DNA from: Sebastes aleutianus
Taxonomy: Eukaryota > Chordata > Actinopteri > Perciformes > Sebastidae
Direction: 5' to 3'
Length of the DNA stretch: 64,000 nt
Assembly: GCA_916700875.1 (NCBI GenBank)
Contig: CAKAKS010000004.1
Location: forward strand, 19,392,630-19,456,629
The notes beneath the pieces were generated by a model. It was not told the DNA's origin, made no database searches, and worked only from the letters and a program-made list of their open reading frames with translations. Every line of letters starts with the position of its first letter. Positions within the stretch are counted from its first letter, which is position 1. Below, piece by piece: positions 24,969 through 36,592 of the stretch. A program made the position numbers and the translations under genes.

Positions 24969-26342
24969 GCAAATAAAACAGAACAAAATCTATCACTATT
25001 AATATAATATATGCAACTACATGAAGTAGGTCTATGACATATTTGCATACATAAAAGTAGGACAGGTTTATGTGACACCATGTGAGGATGGAGGTTTGGT
25101 GCGGGGGCAGAACGGCAACAGTTTCATGCAAAAGCTGATTTTCTAGCATGCTGATCTGCCATCTGTGGCATCACCCCTCTGCTCTGTGTGTCCACTGACA
25201 TGTAGGCGGCCACATGAGGATCTCATCATGCCTGGTTTAACATACTATAATAAAATCCTCACCGTGTTTTTAATGATTTGATATGATCGTACAGCAGGAC
25301 AATCAAATAATTGCTGTCAGAGGAGCTCCAGTAGATCCTGATCTCTACTGTCTGTTGTGTAGATTTTTCTCTATTTGGATTTGAGCCTGGAGGGTTTTTG
25401 TGTGCATGTGTTGAAAGGTGTGGGGGTAGGGGCACACACAGTGACAGCTTTTTTTCCTTTTGAGTGGGTTATTCATAGCGTTATGTTGAGATTTTCTATG
25501 CAAAGTCCACTTTGCTTTTGTACCACATTTACTCGGAAGATGCTGCTGCTGCATACAAATGAAAGCATCCTGTTGTTGGAGGCCTTTAGGATGGATACTC
25601 TCTCTTCTCATTATGTGCATGCTCAGGGCTTCAGATAAGCCAACATCACAGCACGGAAGTGAGAAAGTTGAGAGGAATGCTCGAGTCTACCGGCACAGCC
25701 AGCGCTGCAGATCAGAAACTGGCACACAGACTGACTCACGCACATCAGAGACGCACATCAAAAGTACATCACTCGCCACCGCCGAAGGCTGCAAACCACC
25801 ACAGCTAGGACCGCTGCTGCTTCAGACCATCTTTCTCTGCTTATTTAACAGCAAAACTGTCACCATGTGTTAATCAACAAACCTATTAAATGCATCTGTT
25901 TGTGGCCTGAACAGCAGGGACTCTTCATAATAAACATGCATTCATTAAAACCAGGTACAACTCTTAAAGTAGACGGTGACTAGATATTGTTTGAGATATC
26001 TTGCTCTCTATAATAACTCAGCCATGTGCAGAAACACGCAGGCCTACTTGGGGGGGCAAAGTCAGCATTTCCTACAGAGTGACTCATGTAATGTCATCAA
26101 TTCAACTCTGATCTGCTTATGGACAAGAGCAGACATGCAACAGCAATGGAAGAGGGATTGTGTTCACTCAAATGAGATTACTTTTATAGCACAAAGAAGT
26201 CCATGGCAAACTATGAGTATTAATTGTCAAAATGGCACAATTTCCACAGCACTAAACAAAGTACTGTAATTGTAAGTTAAGTGCCTTTAAAACCACATTC
26301 TTTTAAACAACAATAGGAAGTGTTTTAGAAATTAAACTAGTC

Positions 26343-27278
26343 CTAGGTGTCGGTACTCACTCGAAAATAACCCGGTACCAAGAAGTATCAAAACTTCTCT
26401 AGTCAAACATCGATAGTTACTCGGTACTCGATCTAAAAGATTTGCAAGGTAAATAATCGATTGTATCGATACTAAGAATTTGAACCTTGTATTTAGGGAC
26501 GTCAAATGTTATATGGATGTATTTTTTTGCATTTTTAATAGTAAAGAAATATTCAACGTTACTCCGGTTCACTCACCCTGTGTATGACGTCATCGACATG
26601 CTCCAGCAGCGCCATCTCAGAGAGACGACAACAAAACAAAACATGGCTGATGGCGAGGAAGAGCCAGGTCCAGCGGGTGGAAATATTTTGGCTTTTGCAA
26701 AAAAGGAGAAGTCCTTGATAACTCACTTGCTGTTTGTAGAATATGCAAAGCCCAGATAAAATGCTACGTCAACACAAGCAATCTTTCCACGCACCTGGGA
26801 TTGCTAACACCAATTCCCCAGGTAACTCTAGCACTATTTGCCATTACTCGTTGTGTTTACTTGTTTATATCCATAATTAATTTATACCTGATTCCCTTAC
26901 AAAAAAAGACTTTGAGGAATCGTGACCTCCACTGTCCAGTATCCAGCTATTTATTTCACAGTCACACTGATTGAATTTTTGGCCAAAAAAAGTTACTGTA
27001 TAAGTCATTGGATCGTATCGTATCGCTCTAGATGAGCCAAATATCGTCCTTGAATCGTAACGGAACCATGGAAAGTGATACGTATCGTATCGTTGTAAAA
27101 ATGCATCGTTACAGCCCTCATACAGTCTGTGGCGTAGTGAGTCGAGCGAGGTTATTTCACGCAGTTCAGTGTGCTGAGATGTCACCAAAACGTTCGAAAG
27201 CATCAAATCAAATACTCAAGTAGCACTTTAAGGGTTCTGGTATTGGTATCATAAGTTATAAAACGATACTCAGCCCTA
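26343..27278 (+). pseudogene. Decayed hAT transposon with BED zinc-finger transposase fragment
   Basis: A reading frame starts MADGEEEPGPAGGN at 26,643 and continues to AFAKKEKS, then shifts; about 26,730-26,820 reads in another frame VCRICKAQIKC..NTSNLSTHL, a BED-type C-x2-C zinc finger with its conserved SNLxxHL. BED fingers open hAT (Ac-type, ZBED) transposases. The segment between the two is shortened and out of frame, and the catalytic RNase-H-like part is absent, so this is dead. The left end has GGTGTCGGTACTCACTCG and the right end CGATACTCAGCCCTA, fitting degenerate hAT termini. A second element end (CATCGTTACAGCCCT, about 27,102-27,116) lies inside, so the copy is itself invaded. Confidence 0.7.
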
Positions 27279-28429
27279 AATTAAACGATGCTGAAGTCAC
27301 AAAGTCCTCCAGCGTTAAGCCGAGTCATGAAAACGGTGTTAGAGCAGAAAGCTTGAACGGGCCACTTAGAGGAAGTTAATCCAAATAACTGAACAAACAG
27401 CATTATGCCCCAGAAAGGGATCAATACAGCTCTATTCTGCATGAAGCTAAGACCTGAAGCAGCACCTGACCTACTGTAGCACGCCGTCTGTGGTATGTAG
27501 GGGGTGGACACAGTAATGTAAACACTAACAATATGATGCAAACGGATTTCTAAATCTAAAATTATAGTTTTGGTGTGTCGGAGAGGTGTTGGTTTAACTC
27601 TGTGGTTGTTTTCTGAAGCTGCTGTGGATTGCTTTACATTGCACAAGAGCTCATGTTACAATCAACATGAGCACTGAATAAAAAGAGGAGGTTCAAACAT
27701 TCATTCTCACTCTGGTGAATCATTTTCCGTTTAAAGACGGAAGGTGTCGTGCAGCTGATAGTATGAAAAGTATTAAAGTCTTTCTGGATAGTAAACAAAC
27801 GCATGTTTGATGCCTGAAATGTCACAACAATACAGACAAACCACACAATGGTACATTAGCTGTTACAACGATGACTCAACTAGACAAGATGTTTACGAGT
27901 GGATCCACTCGCCGCCGGAAATGCAATAAATAGTCTGACTGTCAGCAGGAGACGACAGTGAACCTCATACCGAGAATAACTGCAGTAACCCAACCTGAAG
28001 CCAGCAGCTCGGTGACACTGGGTGGGTTCAAGGGAGTGGGCTGCAAAGAGGGGTCTCTGGACCCGCTGGCGACTTTGTGACATTCCTGTGAAGTCAACTT
28101 TTTATTCCTAATGAGATAATGTCCAAATGTATGGACAGTTTACAGACAAATAAACAATATTTCTTCTTAAAATCTAAATCTGTTTGCAAGTCTGTGGCAT
28201 GAAAACGTCTGAGCAGCTCTGCTCTTAAAAGGTCACTCATTAGGAGGACTCCTGGAAAACTGATTAATAATTTAAATTAACTACCATTACACTGACTCCA
28301 CCCTCATGTTATCACCCCAGCTACAGTATCTACAGTTGTCCCAACTAGGAAATACATTTGCTGGATGTGGAAAATCCACTGCAGGGGCTTCCTCAGGGGT
28401 TAACAGAGTTCATTAGCAGAGTACTACAA

Positions 28430-28965
28430 GAATGAGTTTGCATTTTAGCACTTCCGGTTCCCTAGTCTGGAGGTCAATGGGTTTTTAGTTAGATGTCTGA
28501 AATAAGGTCTGTGGTTAACACAAGCTGAAGAGATTTTAACAACATAAAATACGTCAGCAAATACCACACTCGTAAATTTTTAAGTCTTTACGCGTCTTAA
28601 AAAAGGCGGTTGCTAACAAGTGGCTAAATGAGACTACTAAACGCCATCACACCGACTCGTCCGCCTTTACAGCCTCATAGTAGTGTGTTTATAGACTGAC
28701 GTTAGCTTTTTACTCTTGGCGATTGCATTTACGCTTCGAAAATCATCAAAGTGGTGTTCATTTGTGGAGATTATCTCGCTGAACAAAACGTGTACATATC
28801 ATAAACGTGTGTTTGCCACGGAGCTTATTTTCTGCAATAATCCAAAACCCAATGGAAAAATCCCATCGGCTTTTTGTCGAGGGAACCAGGGCGATGCTAA
28901 ATTCCTGGTTGGCCTACAAAAATACGTCTTCCCTGCAGCACTCTATGACGGACTCTTTTAATCAG
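28430..28965. repeat. Probable dispersed repeat
   Basis: Phrases such as ATTATCTCGCTGAACAAAAC, GCTTATTTTCTGCAATAATC and CGAGGGAACCAGGGCGATGC are familiar to me as a dispersed fish repeat with preserved sequence. Two overlapping short frames exist but neither shows a domain. Ends are not defined. Confidence 0.4.
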
Positions 28966-30234
28966 AATCAACACATCTCTGCCCCTATTGTTATTTAAGT
29001 ACCCATAATGCAAACAGTGACGTAAAGCGCTGACAAATGTCTTATCTAATGTCAACAATGTCCTCACGTAGAAAGAGACTGGGAGCCAAAAGCTGTATGA
29101 CAAGATTACAACCAGATTATAACTAAAAAGTGACATGTAGAAGCTGAAAATAGAAACCTTTCCTATTATAGTGTTTGCTTTTTTTTGACAATATTTGCAT
29201 TCAATACATGTTTAATTTCTAAGAATGCCTAAAAGTACCTGCATGCCTCCACCTGCATTAGACTGGGTTTTTTTGAGGGAATACATGGTGCCAAATGCCA
29301 TATTTTCATTTCATGCTTGTTCCACATGCCAAGGAACTGTGAGAAAAAAGCTCCTGCTTCCTGAACCCACTAATGCTCAACACCAGAACTCCTTTTCTTG
29401 TCGTAAGCAGTCTCTCCCCTCACTTTTGCAATCTTTGCAACTGCTGCTGCAACTTTTACATGCAAAATAAGGAAGAATTAGCTCTAGACTAACATCTCTT
29501 CACACCACTGCAGAAAGAGAAAGAAATGAGACATGGCAAGACAAGTTGTACCATGTCTCACAGCCCTGCAACTGGGGCACCAGTCAGGAATCTGTCATGT
29601 CTTTTCCAGCTAAGCTAAGTCTACACTGACTCAAACTATGAGAGCACACGTCTGTTAAAGAAGACAGAGAAAGGTGATACTTCCTTCTTTCAAAATGTGC
29701 AATGACAGATATAAGGAAGACACATTGCAAAAGAGGACAAATAACCTGGAGGCATGTTGTTTCACACAGCAAAACTGGGTTTGACATGACAGATTGAGAC
29801 CTTATTACACTGGCTTGCAGTAAATACAGATTTCCTGACACAGAAAGTGCAGCATGCCATTAATAGTAGTAGTCGTTTCACCCCTAAAACATGGTGACAT
29901 GAGGAGGTAAAGGTCCCAGTATAATCTCTCTGAATTCATGTCTAACAAGCCTCAGTGCAGCACAATTCGCCCAATTTGCACAGGCAGACACTGTGAGACT
30001 TTTTTGAGACAAATGTGATGTAGACGTTGCATCACAACCACATCAGAGTTGCACTTGCCCAACAGGCTTTCTGGGACGTCTCACTTCCACTTTCAGGACC
30101 TTTGCAGAGACTGGGGCGGAAAGGAAACGCAGACACTTCCACGCTAGGGTTGAGTTGTGCAGACGACTGATGCAAATAGAAAAATTTGCAACGTTCAAAT
30201 GGAATTACAGGTGACAGGTTTATCAGTTTATCAG

Positions 30235-31265
30235 CCCTGTGGTGGAATACATCGAAGTACAATTACTCGAGTACTGTCCTAAAGTACAATTTTGAAGAAC
30301 ATGTTCTTGAATGTTTCCATTTAATGCAACGTTTCAGAGGGAAAAAATGCACTTTTTGTGCCCCTTCATTTATTTGACAGCTATAGTTAGCCTACTAAAC
30401 ATTTTGCAGAGTCAGATTTTATAAAAGTGTATGAAACCTCATGCATTATTATACAGTAAATTAAACTACCAAATGTATAAAAAACTGCTCAAATTAGACC
30501 AGCAACAACATTAAATTGCTGCTTTGATCTTGATACATCAATAATAATAATAACCCAATAATATAATAGTAGTACATTTTACTCATCCAAGACTTCAGGA
30601 GTATTTCTTCATTATAGTATTGCTACTTTTTCTAAAGTAAAATGACCTGATTATGTACTTTATAAGAGTTTGACTTTTACATCATGGTACTGCTACTTTT
30701 ACTTAAGTAAATAACCCTAATACTTGCCAGGACCACAGTTTTGGTAACCTGTGAATTTTTTTTTATTATCATGCATAATGCATCATGATAAGAATGAAAA
30801 TAATCAAAGACAAACCAGTTTAAACCAGCTGTCAGTGTGTGCATTTCCTTTAATGCAACATTTCAGAGGGAAATATTGCACTTTTTGTGCCCCTAAATTT
30901 ATTTGACAGCCTACTAAACATTTTGCAGAGTCAGATTTTCAAAGTGAATGAAACCTCATGCATGAATACCCAATTACCCAATCATATAATAGTAGTACAT
31001 TTTACTCATCCAAGACTTCAGGAGTATTTCTACTAGTATTGCTACTTTTTCTAAAGTAAAATGACCTGATTATGTACTTTGTAAGAGTTTGAATTCAGGA
31101 TTTCAGGAGTATTTTTACATTATGGTACTGCTACTTTTACTTAAGTAAATGACCCTAATACATGCCAGGGAACCTGTGACATTTTTTTATTATCATGCAC
31201 TTATAAGAATGAAAAATCCTCAAAGACAAAGCAGTTTAAATCAGCTGTCAGTGTGTGCATTTCCT
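30235..31265. repeat. Dispersed repeat with a partial tandem duplication
   Basis: The left edge GTGGTGGAATACATCGAAGT and the ACTTTTACTTAAGTAAAT phrases belong to a well-known fish repeat. Positions about 30,320-30,855 are repeated at about 30,849-31,265: both have TTTCAGAGGGAAA, GCACTTTTTGTGCCCCT, TTTACTCATCCAAGACTTCA and end in CAGCTGTCAGTGTGTGCATT. The second copy is shorter by internal deletions. Confidence 0.7.
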
Positions 31266-31755
31266 TTATAAAGGTGCATCATTCACTGCAGTGTTAATCT
31301 GAGCCACACTAGGTTAGTGTAAACCTGAATACATCACCTGTTGTAAACACAGCTGATATTAACCTGCCATTAGTAATACATAGGGGCCAAGCATGTAACG
31401 TTCAATGCCTCTGGCCAAATATAGGAAAATCTAGTTAGCGGTGTAGCCTCACGTCTACCTTGCGACTGTAGGTCTGAAAAAAGGGGAAGTTAACGGAGCA
31501 TCGAGGGTGTAATTTAAAACAAAATACACACAACACAAAATGCCACACTATTTTGTATTTTACAGTAACTTCACGATACATTTGAGTTTGATTAAACACG
31601 TGTATAATTCATCACTAATTTTCATACTAAAGGAACAAAATTTAAAAAACAAAGCCGGACTGAATGCAACCGTTAACCCGTTGGACAGTTAATGCTGTTA
31701 GAGGAGAAAGACAGAAGAAAAGGACACAAAGTGAGTGATTTACTGTGTTTTTTAC

Positions 31756-31900
31756 CTTGATGCTCGTAGAGAAAACCCGTCTGGACACCACCACGCTAGA
31801 GGAAGCCAGCGGTCCGGTCCGGGAGGCTGAAAGCTGAAACAGAAGAAGAAAAGCAGCGATTTGCTGGTTGCTGGTTGCTGTTTCCGGGTTAGTTATTGAG
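31756..31900 (-). other. cyrib: Probable cyrib non-coding first exon
   Basis: On the minus strand the sequence ..CGAGCATCAAG ends at a good donor GTAAAA (31,755-31,750). The ATG exon at 9263 begins with an acceptor, so a 5' non-coding exon is required, and this is the only GC-rich, CpG-bearing candidate upstream. The exact 5' end is not known; about 31,900 is a guess. Other alternative first exons inside the 22-kb intron cannot be excluded. Confidence 0.5.
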
Positions 31901-32170
31901 CGTCATTGTGGTCGTCAAACGAGAGTGTGGGCTCGGTTTGTTTCACCTTCTGAGCGCGGAGGGCGGAGGGAGTTAGCGTTATACACCTTCCTGAGCTATG
32001 TGGAGATAGACCCGCCCGCTCAGCGGAGACCCGGTAGAGTGTTCCAACGTTGGCTTCCTACCGGATTACTACTGACCTTAGCCTATTAATATGTGTCTCA
32101 CCGCGGCTTTAATTAGGACCTCTGACCGGTAGAAGCGGTTTAGGTCAGAACCGGTGTGTCTCCTTCACCT
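31880..32170 (-). promoter_or_regulatory. Probable cyrib promoter region
   Basis: This is a GC- and CpG-rich patch between A/T-rich flanks, directly upstream of the presumed first exon. An ETS-like core CCGGAA on the minus strand lies at 31,887-31,882. No TATA box is visible, as expected for a broadly expressed gene. The assignment is inference from position and composition. Confidence 0.4.
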
Positions 32171-32193
32171 GAACCAACCACATAGACCTAGTG

Positions 32194-33422
32194 CAGGGGT
32201 CAGACACCTTTACTATCAAAAGAGACATTTTAGGCAAAAAAAATAAATCTGAGATTTTGAGAATAAAGTCATAATATTATAAAGTAGTAATTTTACGTGT
32301 TATTTTCTTTTTTTCTTGTAAAGTTATGACTTTATTCTCGTAAAATTAGGACTTTTTTCTCGTAAATTTATGTCTTTTTCTCGTAATATTATAACTTTAT
32401 TTTCATATAATGACTTTTTTTCTCGTAAACTTCTGACTTTTTTCTCGTAATATTACGACTTTTTTTTCCTCGTTAAGTTATGACTTTATTCTCGTAATAT
32501 CACGACTTTTTTTTCCTCGTTAAGTTATGACTTTATTCTCGTAATATCACGACTTTTTTTTCGTAATGTTATGACTTTATTCTCGTAATATTACGACTTT
32601 TTTTTCCTCGTTAAGTTATGACTTTATTCTCGTAATATCACGACTTTTTTTTCGTAATGTTATGACTTTATTCTCGTAATATTACGACTTTTTTCTCGTA
32701 AAGTTGTGACTTTATTCTCGCTATATTCCGTCTTTTTTTCTTGTAAAGTTATGACTTTATTCTCGTAATATTACGACTTTTTTTTCCTCGTTAAGTTATG
32801 ACTTTATTCTCGTAATATTACGACTTTTTTTTCGTAATGTTATGACTTTATTCTCGTAATATTACGATTTTTTTCTCGTAAAGTTATGACTTTATTCTCG
32901 CTATATTCCGTCTTTTTTTCTCGTAAAGTTGTGACTTTATTCTCGTAATATTACGACTTTTTTCTCGTAAAGTTGTGACTTTATTCTCGTAATATTACAA
33001 CTTTTTTTTCGTAATGTTATGACTTTATTCTCGCTATATTCCGTCTTTTTTTCTCGTAAAGTTGTGACTTTATTCTCGTAATATTGCAACTTTTTTTTGT
33101 AAAGTTATGACTTTATTCTCGTAATATTACGACTTTTTTCTCGTAAAGTTATGACTTTATTCTCGTTATATTCTGTCTTTTTTTCTCGTAAAGTTGTGAC
33201 TTTATTCTCGTAATATTACGACTTTTTTCCCGTAAAGTTGTGACTTTACTCTCATAATATTACGACTTTTTTTTCTCGTAAAGTTGTGACTTTATTCTCA
33301 AAATCTCAGATTTTTTTCCCTCAATGTGGCCCATACCTCACTGCAAATGTTTTGCGGCTCCAGAATGATTTTTTTTTTGTGCCTAAAATGGCTCTTTTGA
33401 TGGTAAAGGTTGCCGACCTCTG
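32194..33422. mobile_element. hAT-like MITE enclosing a 1-kb minisatellite
   Basis: Left end CAGGGGTCAGACACCTTTAC and inverted right end CAGAGGTCGGCAACCTTTAC begin terminal inverted repeats that pair at 37 of 43 bases and include ATCAAAAGAG and CATTTTAGGCA. CAGGGGTCGGCAACC-type ends are typical of hAT elements. An 8-bp target duplication is not clear. Nearly everything between the ends is tandem repeat. Confidence 0.65.
32250..33302. repeat. Minisatellite, ~22-bp module as ~45-bp dimers
   Basis: The array alternates TCGTAATATTACGACTTTTT and TCGTAAAGTTATGACTTTAT with small variants, giving roughly 45 modules over 1.05 kb. CGTAATATTACG is a perfect palindrome repeated at least ten times. The array fills the inside of the element at 32,194-33,422. 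Confidence 0.9.
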
Positions 33423-34540
33423 GTGTAGATGAAACGATAACAGGGTGAAACAATAAATGAAGAGGGACTTTAATTAAGAAGTTAACTTCAAATTACAAAC
33501 ACAGTGGGTTATATTAGGTTGAATGCTAATTAGGAGAATGTGTTAGTTGCCTAGCAACCGGCACTTTGATTTACTGTAATGTTTGAGTTTTCAAAGCAAA
33601 CTAACAGAGCTCTAAAAAAGCTCTTCAAACATAATTATGATACAATATGCAAAGTATAACACTCTTGGTTCAATTCAACATAATTAGATAGGAACTAAAG
33701 TTTTAAAAAAGACTAGAATGAGAAAAGAAATAAATGTATTCTGCGTTATGAAATAAAAGTTTGCGGTTAGGAAACATGTTCACTTGAAAAAGGACTTAAA
33801 GTTTATCTAATAATTCTGTAATTTCAAGGATGAAATGAGACATTTATTAGAGGGCATTCTCCCTGGTAGAAACAGTAATTTTTTTTTTTTGCGCAATTGG
33901 TGGAGTTATATCTTTTTTTTTACTGTTTACTCACTGACAATATCTTTATTGTTTACTTGCTTATTTATTTATTACATCCTGTTATGTATTTTACTGATGC
34001 CTCTTGTTGTTTGCACTGTACCCCTTTGCTGCTGTAATCCTGCAAATTTCCCTGCTGTGGAACTAATAAAGGATTATCTTATCTTTTTTATATTATCTTT
34101 ATTTAGCCCCTCATTTTCCCATTTTAGATGCACAAGGACACATTTAAACTTCTACAATCAGCAGTCTCATAAATAAAAAATAAAAAAAAAAGTTTATTGC
34201 CTTTTTAAGTCATTTTATGCTTTGTGTCCAGTCATGATTTCTTTTATAAATTATATTTATATAGGGAGAGGTTACTTATTAAGACTCTTCAAAGACCGCA
34301 GTCTCCCAATGACACACCTGTTTGTAATGTGAGATCATTAACTGACTGAAACTGTTGCTGCACATTGATGAAACATAATTTAATCCTTCTCACTGCTGTT
34401 CACAGGAAAAAAAAACATTTCTGAGGAATTCTTTTAGCTTTCCAGCATTTAATTCTCTTTGTGTTCAAGCTACTTCAAGCATCAAATATTCAGCTTTTAC
34501 CAAACAGGCATCAGACACCAATTAAGCTCAATCAAGCAGC
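33423..34540. other. Intergenic, with a LINE 3'-end-like piece
   Basis: Positions about 33,900-34,095 end in CTGTGGAACTAATAAAGGAT followed by TATCTTATCTT, the common 3' tail of a fish LINE family, with TTGCACTGTACCCC upstream. The remainder is unique A/T-rich sequence. Confidence 0.45.
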
Positions 34541-34589
34541 ACACCTGTGTTCAATCACGTGTCCTGTGTGTCCAGGTGGAGCTTATAAA
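34518..34589 (+). promoter_or_regulatory. eEF1A-like gene promoter: TATA box, two E-boxes, NOBOX-like site
   Basis: TATAAA lies at 34,584-34,589, 114 bp before the start codon, so transcription should begin near 34,615. Upstream are CACCTG (34,542-34,547) and CACGTG (34,556-34,561) E-boxes and CCAATTA (34,518-34,524), whose reverse TAATTGG fits the NOBOX consensus. FIGLA and NOBOX are the bHLH and homeobox regulators of oocyte genes. The motifs are short and could occur by chance; the spacing upstream of a TATA box makes them worth testing. Confidence 0.45.
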
Positions 34590-34702
34590 GCCACTGCATG
34601 GTGGCTGGCCACATTCATTTAACAGAAGGATTTAGAAGTGTGAACTTGGGTCATTTCATCTCAGAAGTCTACTTGTTTCTTTGCTAAAACTCAGATTCAA
34701 CC

Positions 34703-36592
34703 ATGGTCAAGGAGAAGATTCATGTTAATGTGGTGGTTATCGGTCATGTCGACAGCGGCAAGTCGACCACCACCGGACACCTCGTCTACAAGTGTGGTGG
34801 CATCGACCAGAGGAGGCTGGAGAAGTTTGAGAAAGCTTCAGCACAGGTGAGGAAAGGAAAAACCTGCTGTGAAACACTTAAAAACCTGATACAAGACTTA
34901 TTGTATTTTCTTTTACAGATGGGGAAGAGCTCCTTCAAGTTTGCCTGGGTGTTGGACAAGCTGAAAGCTGAGCGGGAGCGAGGAATCACCATTGATATCT
35001 CGCTGCTGAAATTCAACACTCAGAAATACTCCATGACTATAATTGATGCTCCTGGCCACCGGGACTTCATTAAAAACATGATAACAGGGACCTCACAGGT
35101 AAGCAGCACCAAAGTGCATAACTTTCTTTGTATAAGTTATATTTTTTCACCTCTACATCATTGTGTTTTCAGGCTGATGTGGCTGTCCTGGTGGTGTCTG
35201 CAGCTAAAGGAGAGTTTGAGGCCGGTGTGTCCAGAAGCGGTCAGACCAGAGAGCACGCCCTGCTGGCGTACACTCTGGGTGTGAAGCAGATGATAGTGTG
35301 TGTTAACAAGATGGACCTGACTGAACCGCCTTACAGCCAGACACGCTTTGACGAAGTGGTGCGAGGCGTGAGCGGCTTCCTCAAGAAGATCGGCTACGAC
35401 CCCAACACCGTGCCCTTTGTTCCGATCTCTGGCTGGACCGGGGAGAACATGATCACTGCAACTCAGAAGGTAATGATGGCTTTTAGTTTAAAATAGCTTA
35501 AGGATATGCAACACTTTGAACATAACGTCTCTCTACAGATGCCCTGGTTCCAAGGCTGGAAATCCAGACGAAGGGAAGGGAACGCAAGTGGGCGAACTCT
35601 ACTAGAAGTCCTGGACTCCATTCACCCACCACTACGCACCATCAACAAGCCCCTTCGATTACCTCTGCAGGATGTCTACAAAATTGGAGGTTAGAAATGC
35701 TCAATCATGTCATTTTTAAGTTGCCCTGACTCTTTGTTTCCAAGCCTGATTGGCTCCAATCAAGAAAATGAGGCCCAGGTGCAGCAGAGGGGAAGAAACT
35801 TTGACTTTAATGACTGCTTTGTTCTTCCTCTCAGGAGTCGGGACCGTGCCAGTGGGTAAGATTGAAACTGGCGTCCTCAAACCTGGCATGACCCTGATGT
35901 TCTCCCCCGCCAAGATCACTGCTGAGGTCAAGTCCATTGAGATGCACCACCAGGGGCTGCAGGCGGCTCTGCCGGGACACAATGTTGGCTTCAACATTAA
36001 GAACGTGGCGGTAAAGAACCTGCGGCGTGGGGACGTGGCGGGCAACGCCCAGCAGGATCCTCCATCGGATGTCAGCAGCTTTGAAGCTCAGGTTGGTTCA
36101 GAGTTAAAATTGAAACTTAAAAGTTGTAGTTGTTGCTGTGCTGATGTGTTTTCTGTCTTTAGGTGATCATCCTGAACCATCCAGGGAAGGTCAAAGTGGG
36201 CTACTCTCCCGTCCTGGACTGCCACACCGCCCATGTGACCTGTCGCTTTGCTGAGCTGAAGGAGAAGCTGGACCGGCGCACGGGCAACAAACTGGAGGAC
36301 CAACCGCAGACGCTGATGTCTGGAGACGCTGCTACGGTCAAACTGGTTCCCATCAAGCCCATGTGTGTGGAGAGCTTCTTCACATACCCTCCCTTAGGTA
36401 AGCTAATCCACTTTAAGTTTAAAAGAACTCTCCCCCATGTTGTCTTTTGCAGTGTTTTTACAATTAATTTTGTTCTTCCCAGGTCGCTTTGCAGCCCGAG
36501 ACCTGAAGCAGACGGTCGCTGTAGGCGTCATCAAGTCGGTGAAGAAGGACCAAGGGTCAAAAATTCCCCCAAAAGCCCAAGTGTGCAAATAA
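34703..36592 (+). CDS. eEF1A paralogue, oocyte-form (42Sp50)-like
   Basis: Seven exons, 34,703-34,846, 34,919-35,098, 35,173-35,469, 35,539-35,689, 35,835-36,091, 36,163-36,397 and 36,483-36,592, join in frame to 457 residues with no stops. The exon lengths 144, 180, 297, 151, 257 and 235 are those of vertebrate eEF1A genes. All GTP-binding motifs are present: GHVDSGKS (residues 14-21), the GITID switch, DAPGH (91-95), NKMD (153-156) and SGW. eEF1A delivers aminoacyl-tRNA to the ribosome. KIETGVLKPGMT, the AVKNLRRGDVAGN stretch and RFAARDLKQTVAVGVIKSV resemble Xenopus 42Sp50, an oocyte protein that stores 5S RNA and tRNA, more than somatic eEF1A. Residue 36 is Gln instead of Lys and residue 78 Leu instead of Trp. 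The tail SKIPPKAQVCK differs from the KSAQKAQKAK end. ATG context ACCATGG is strong. It lies head to head with cyrib. A merely divergent somatic eEF1A copy is the alternative. Confidence 0.93.

Noticed and set aside
28716..28998. Two overlapping 60-80-codon frames as a small gene
   Set aside because: The sequence looks like a dispersed repeat, and neither frame has domain features.
32250..33302. Repeated TAATATTAC, the nonanucleotide of CRESS-DNA virus replication origins
   Set aside because: It is part of a simple A/T-rich palindromic module repeated in tandem, is not placed in a hairpin loop, and no Rep-like coding sequence is nearby. Coincidence is far more likely.
34703..36592. eEF1A-like gene as a processed pseudogene
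   Set aside because: It has six introns at the normal eEF1A positions, no stops or frameshifts, a TATA box and a polyadenylation signal.
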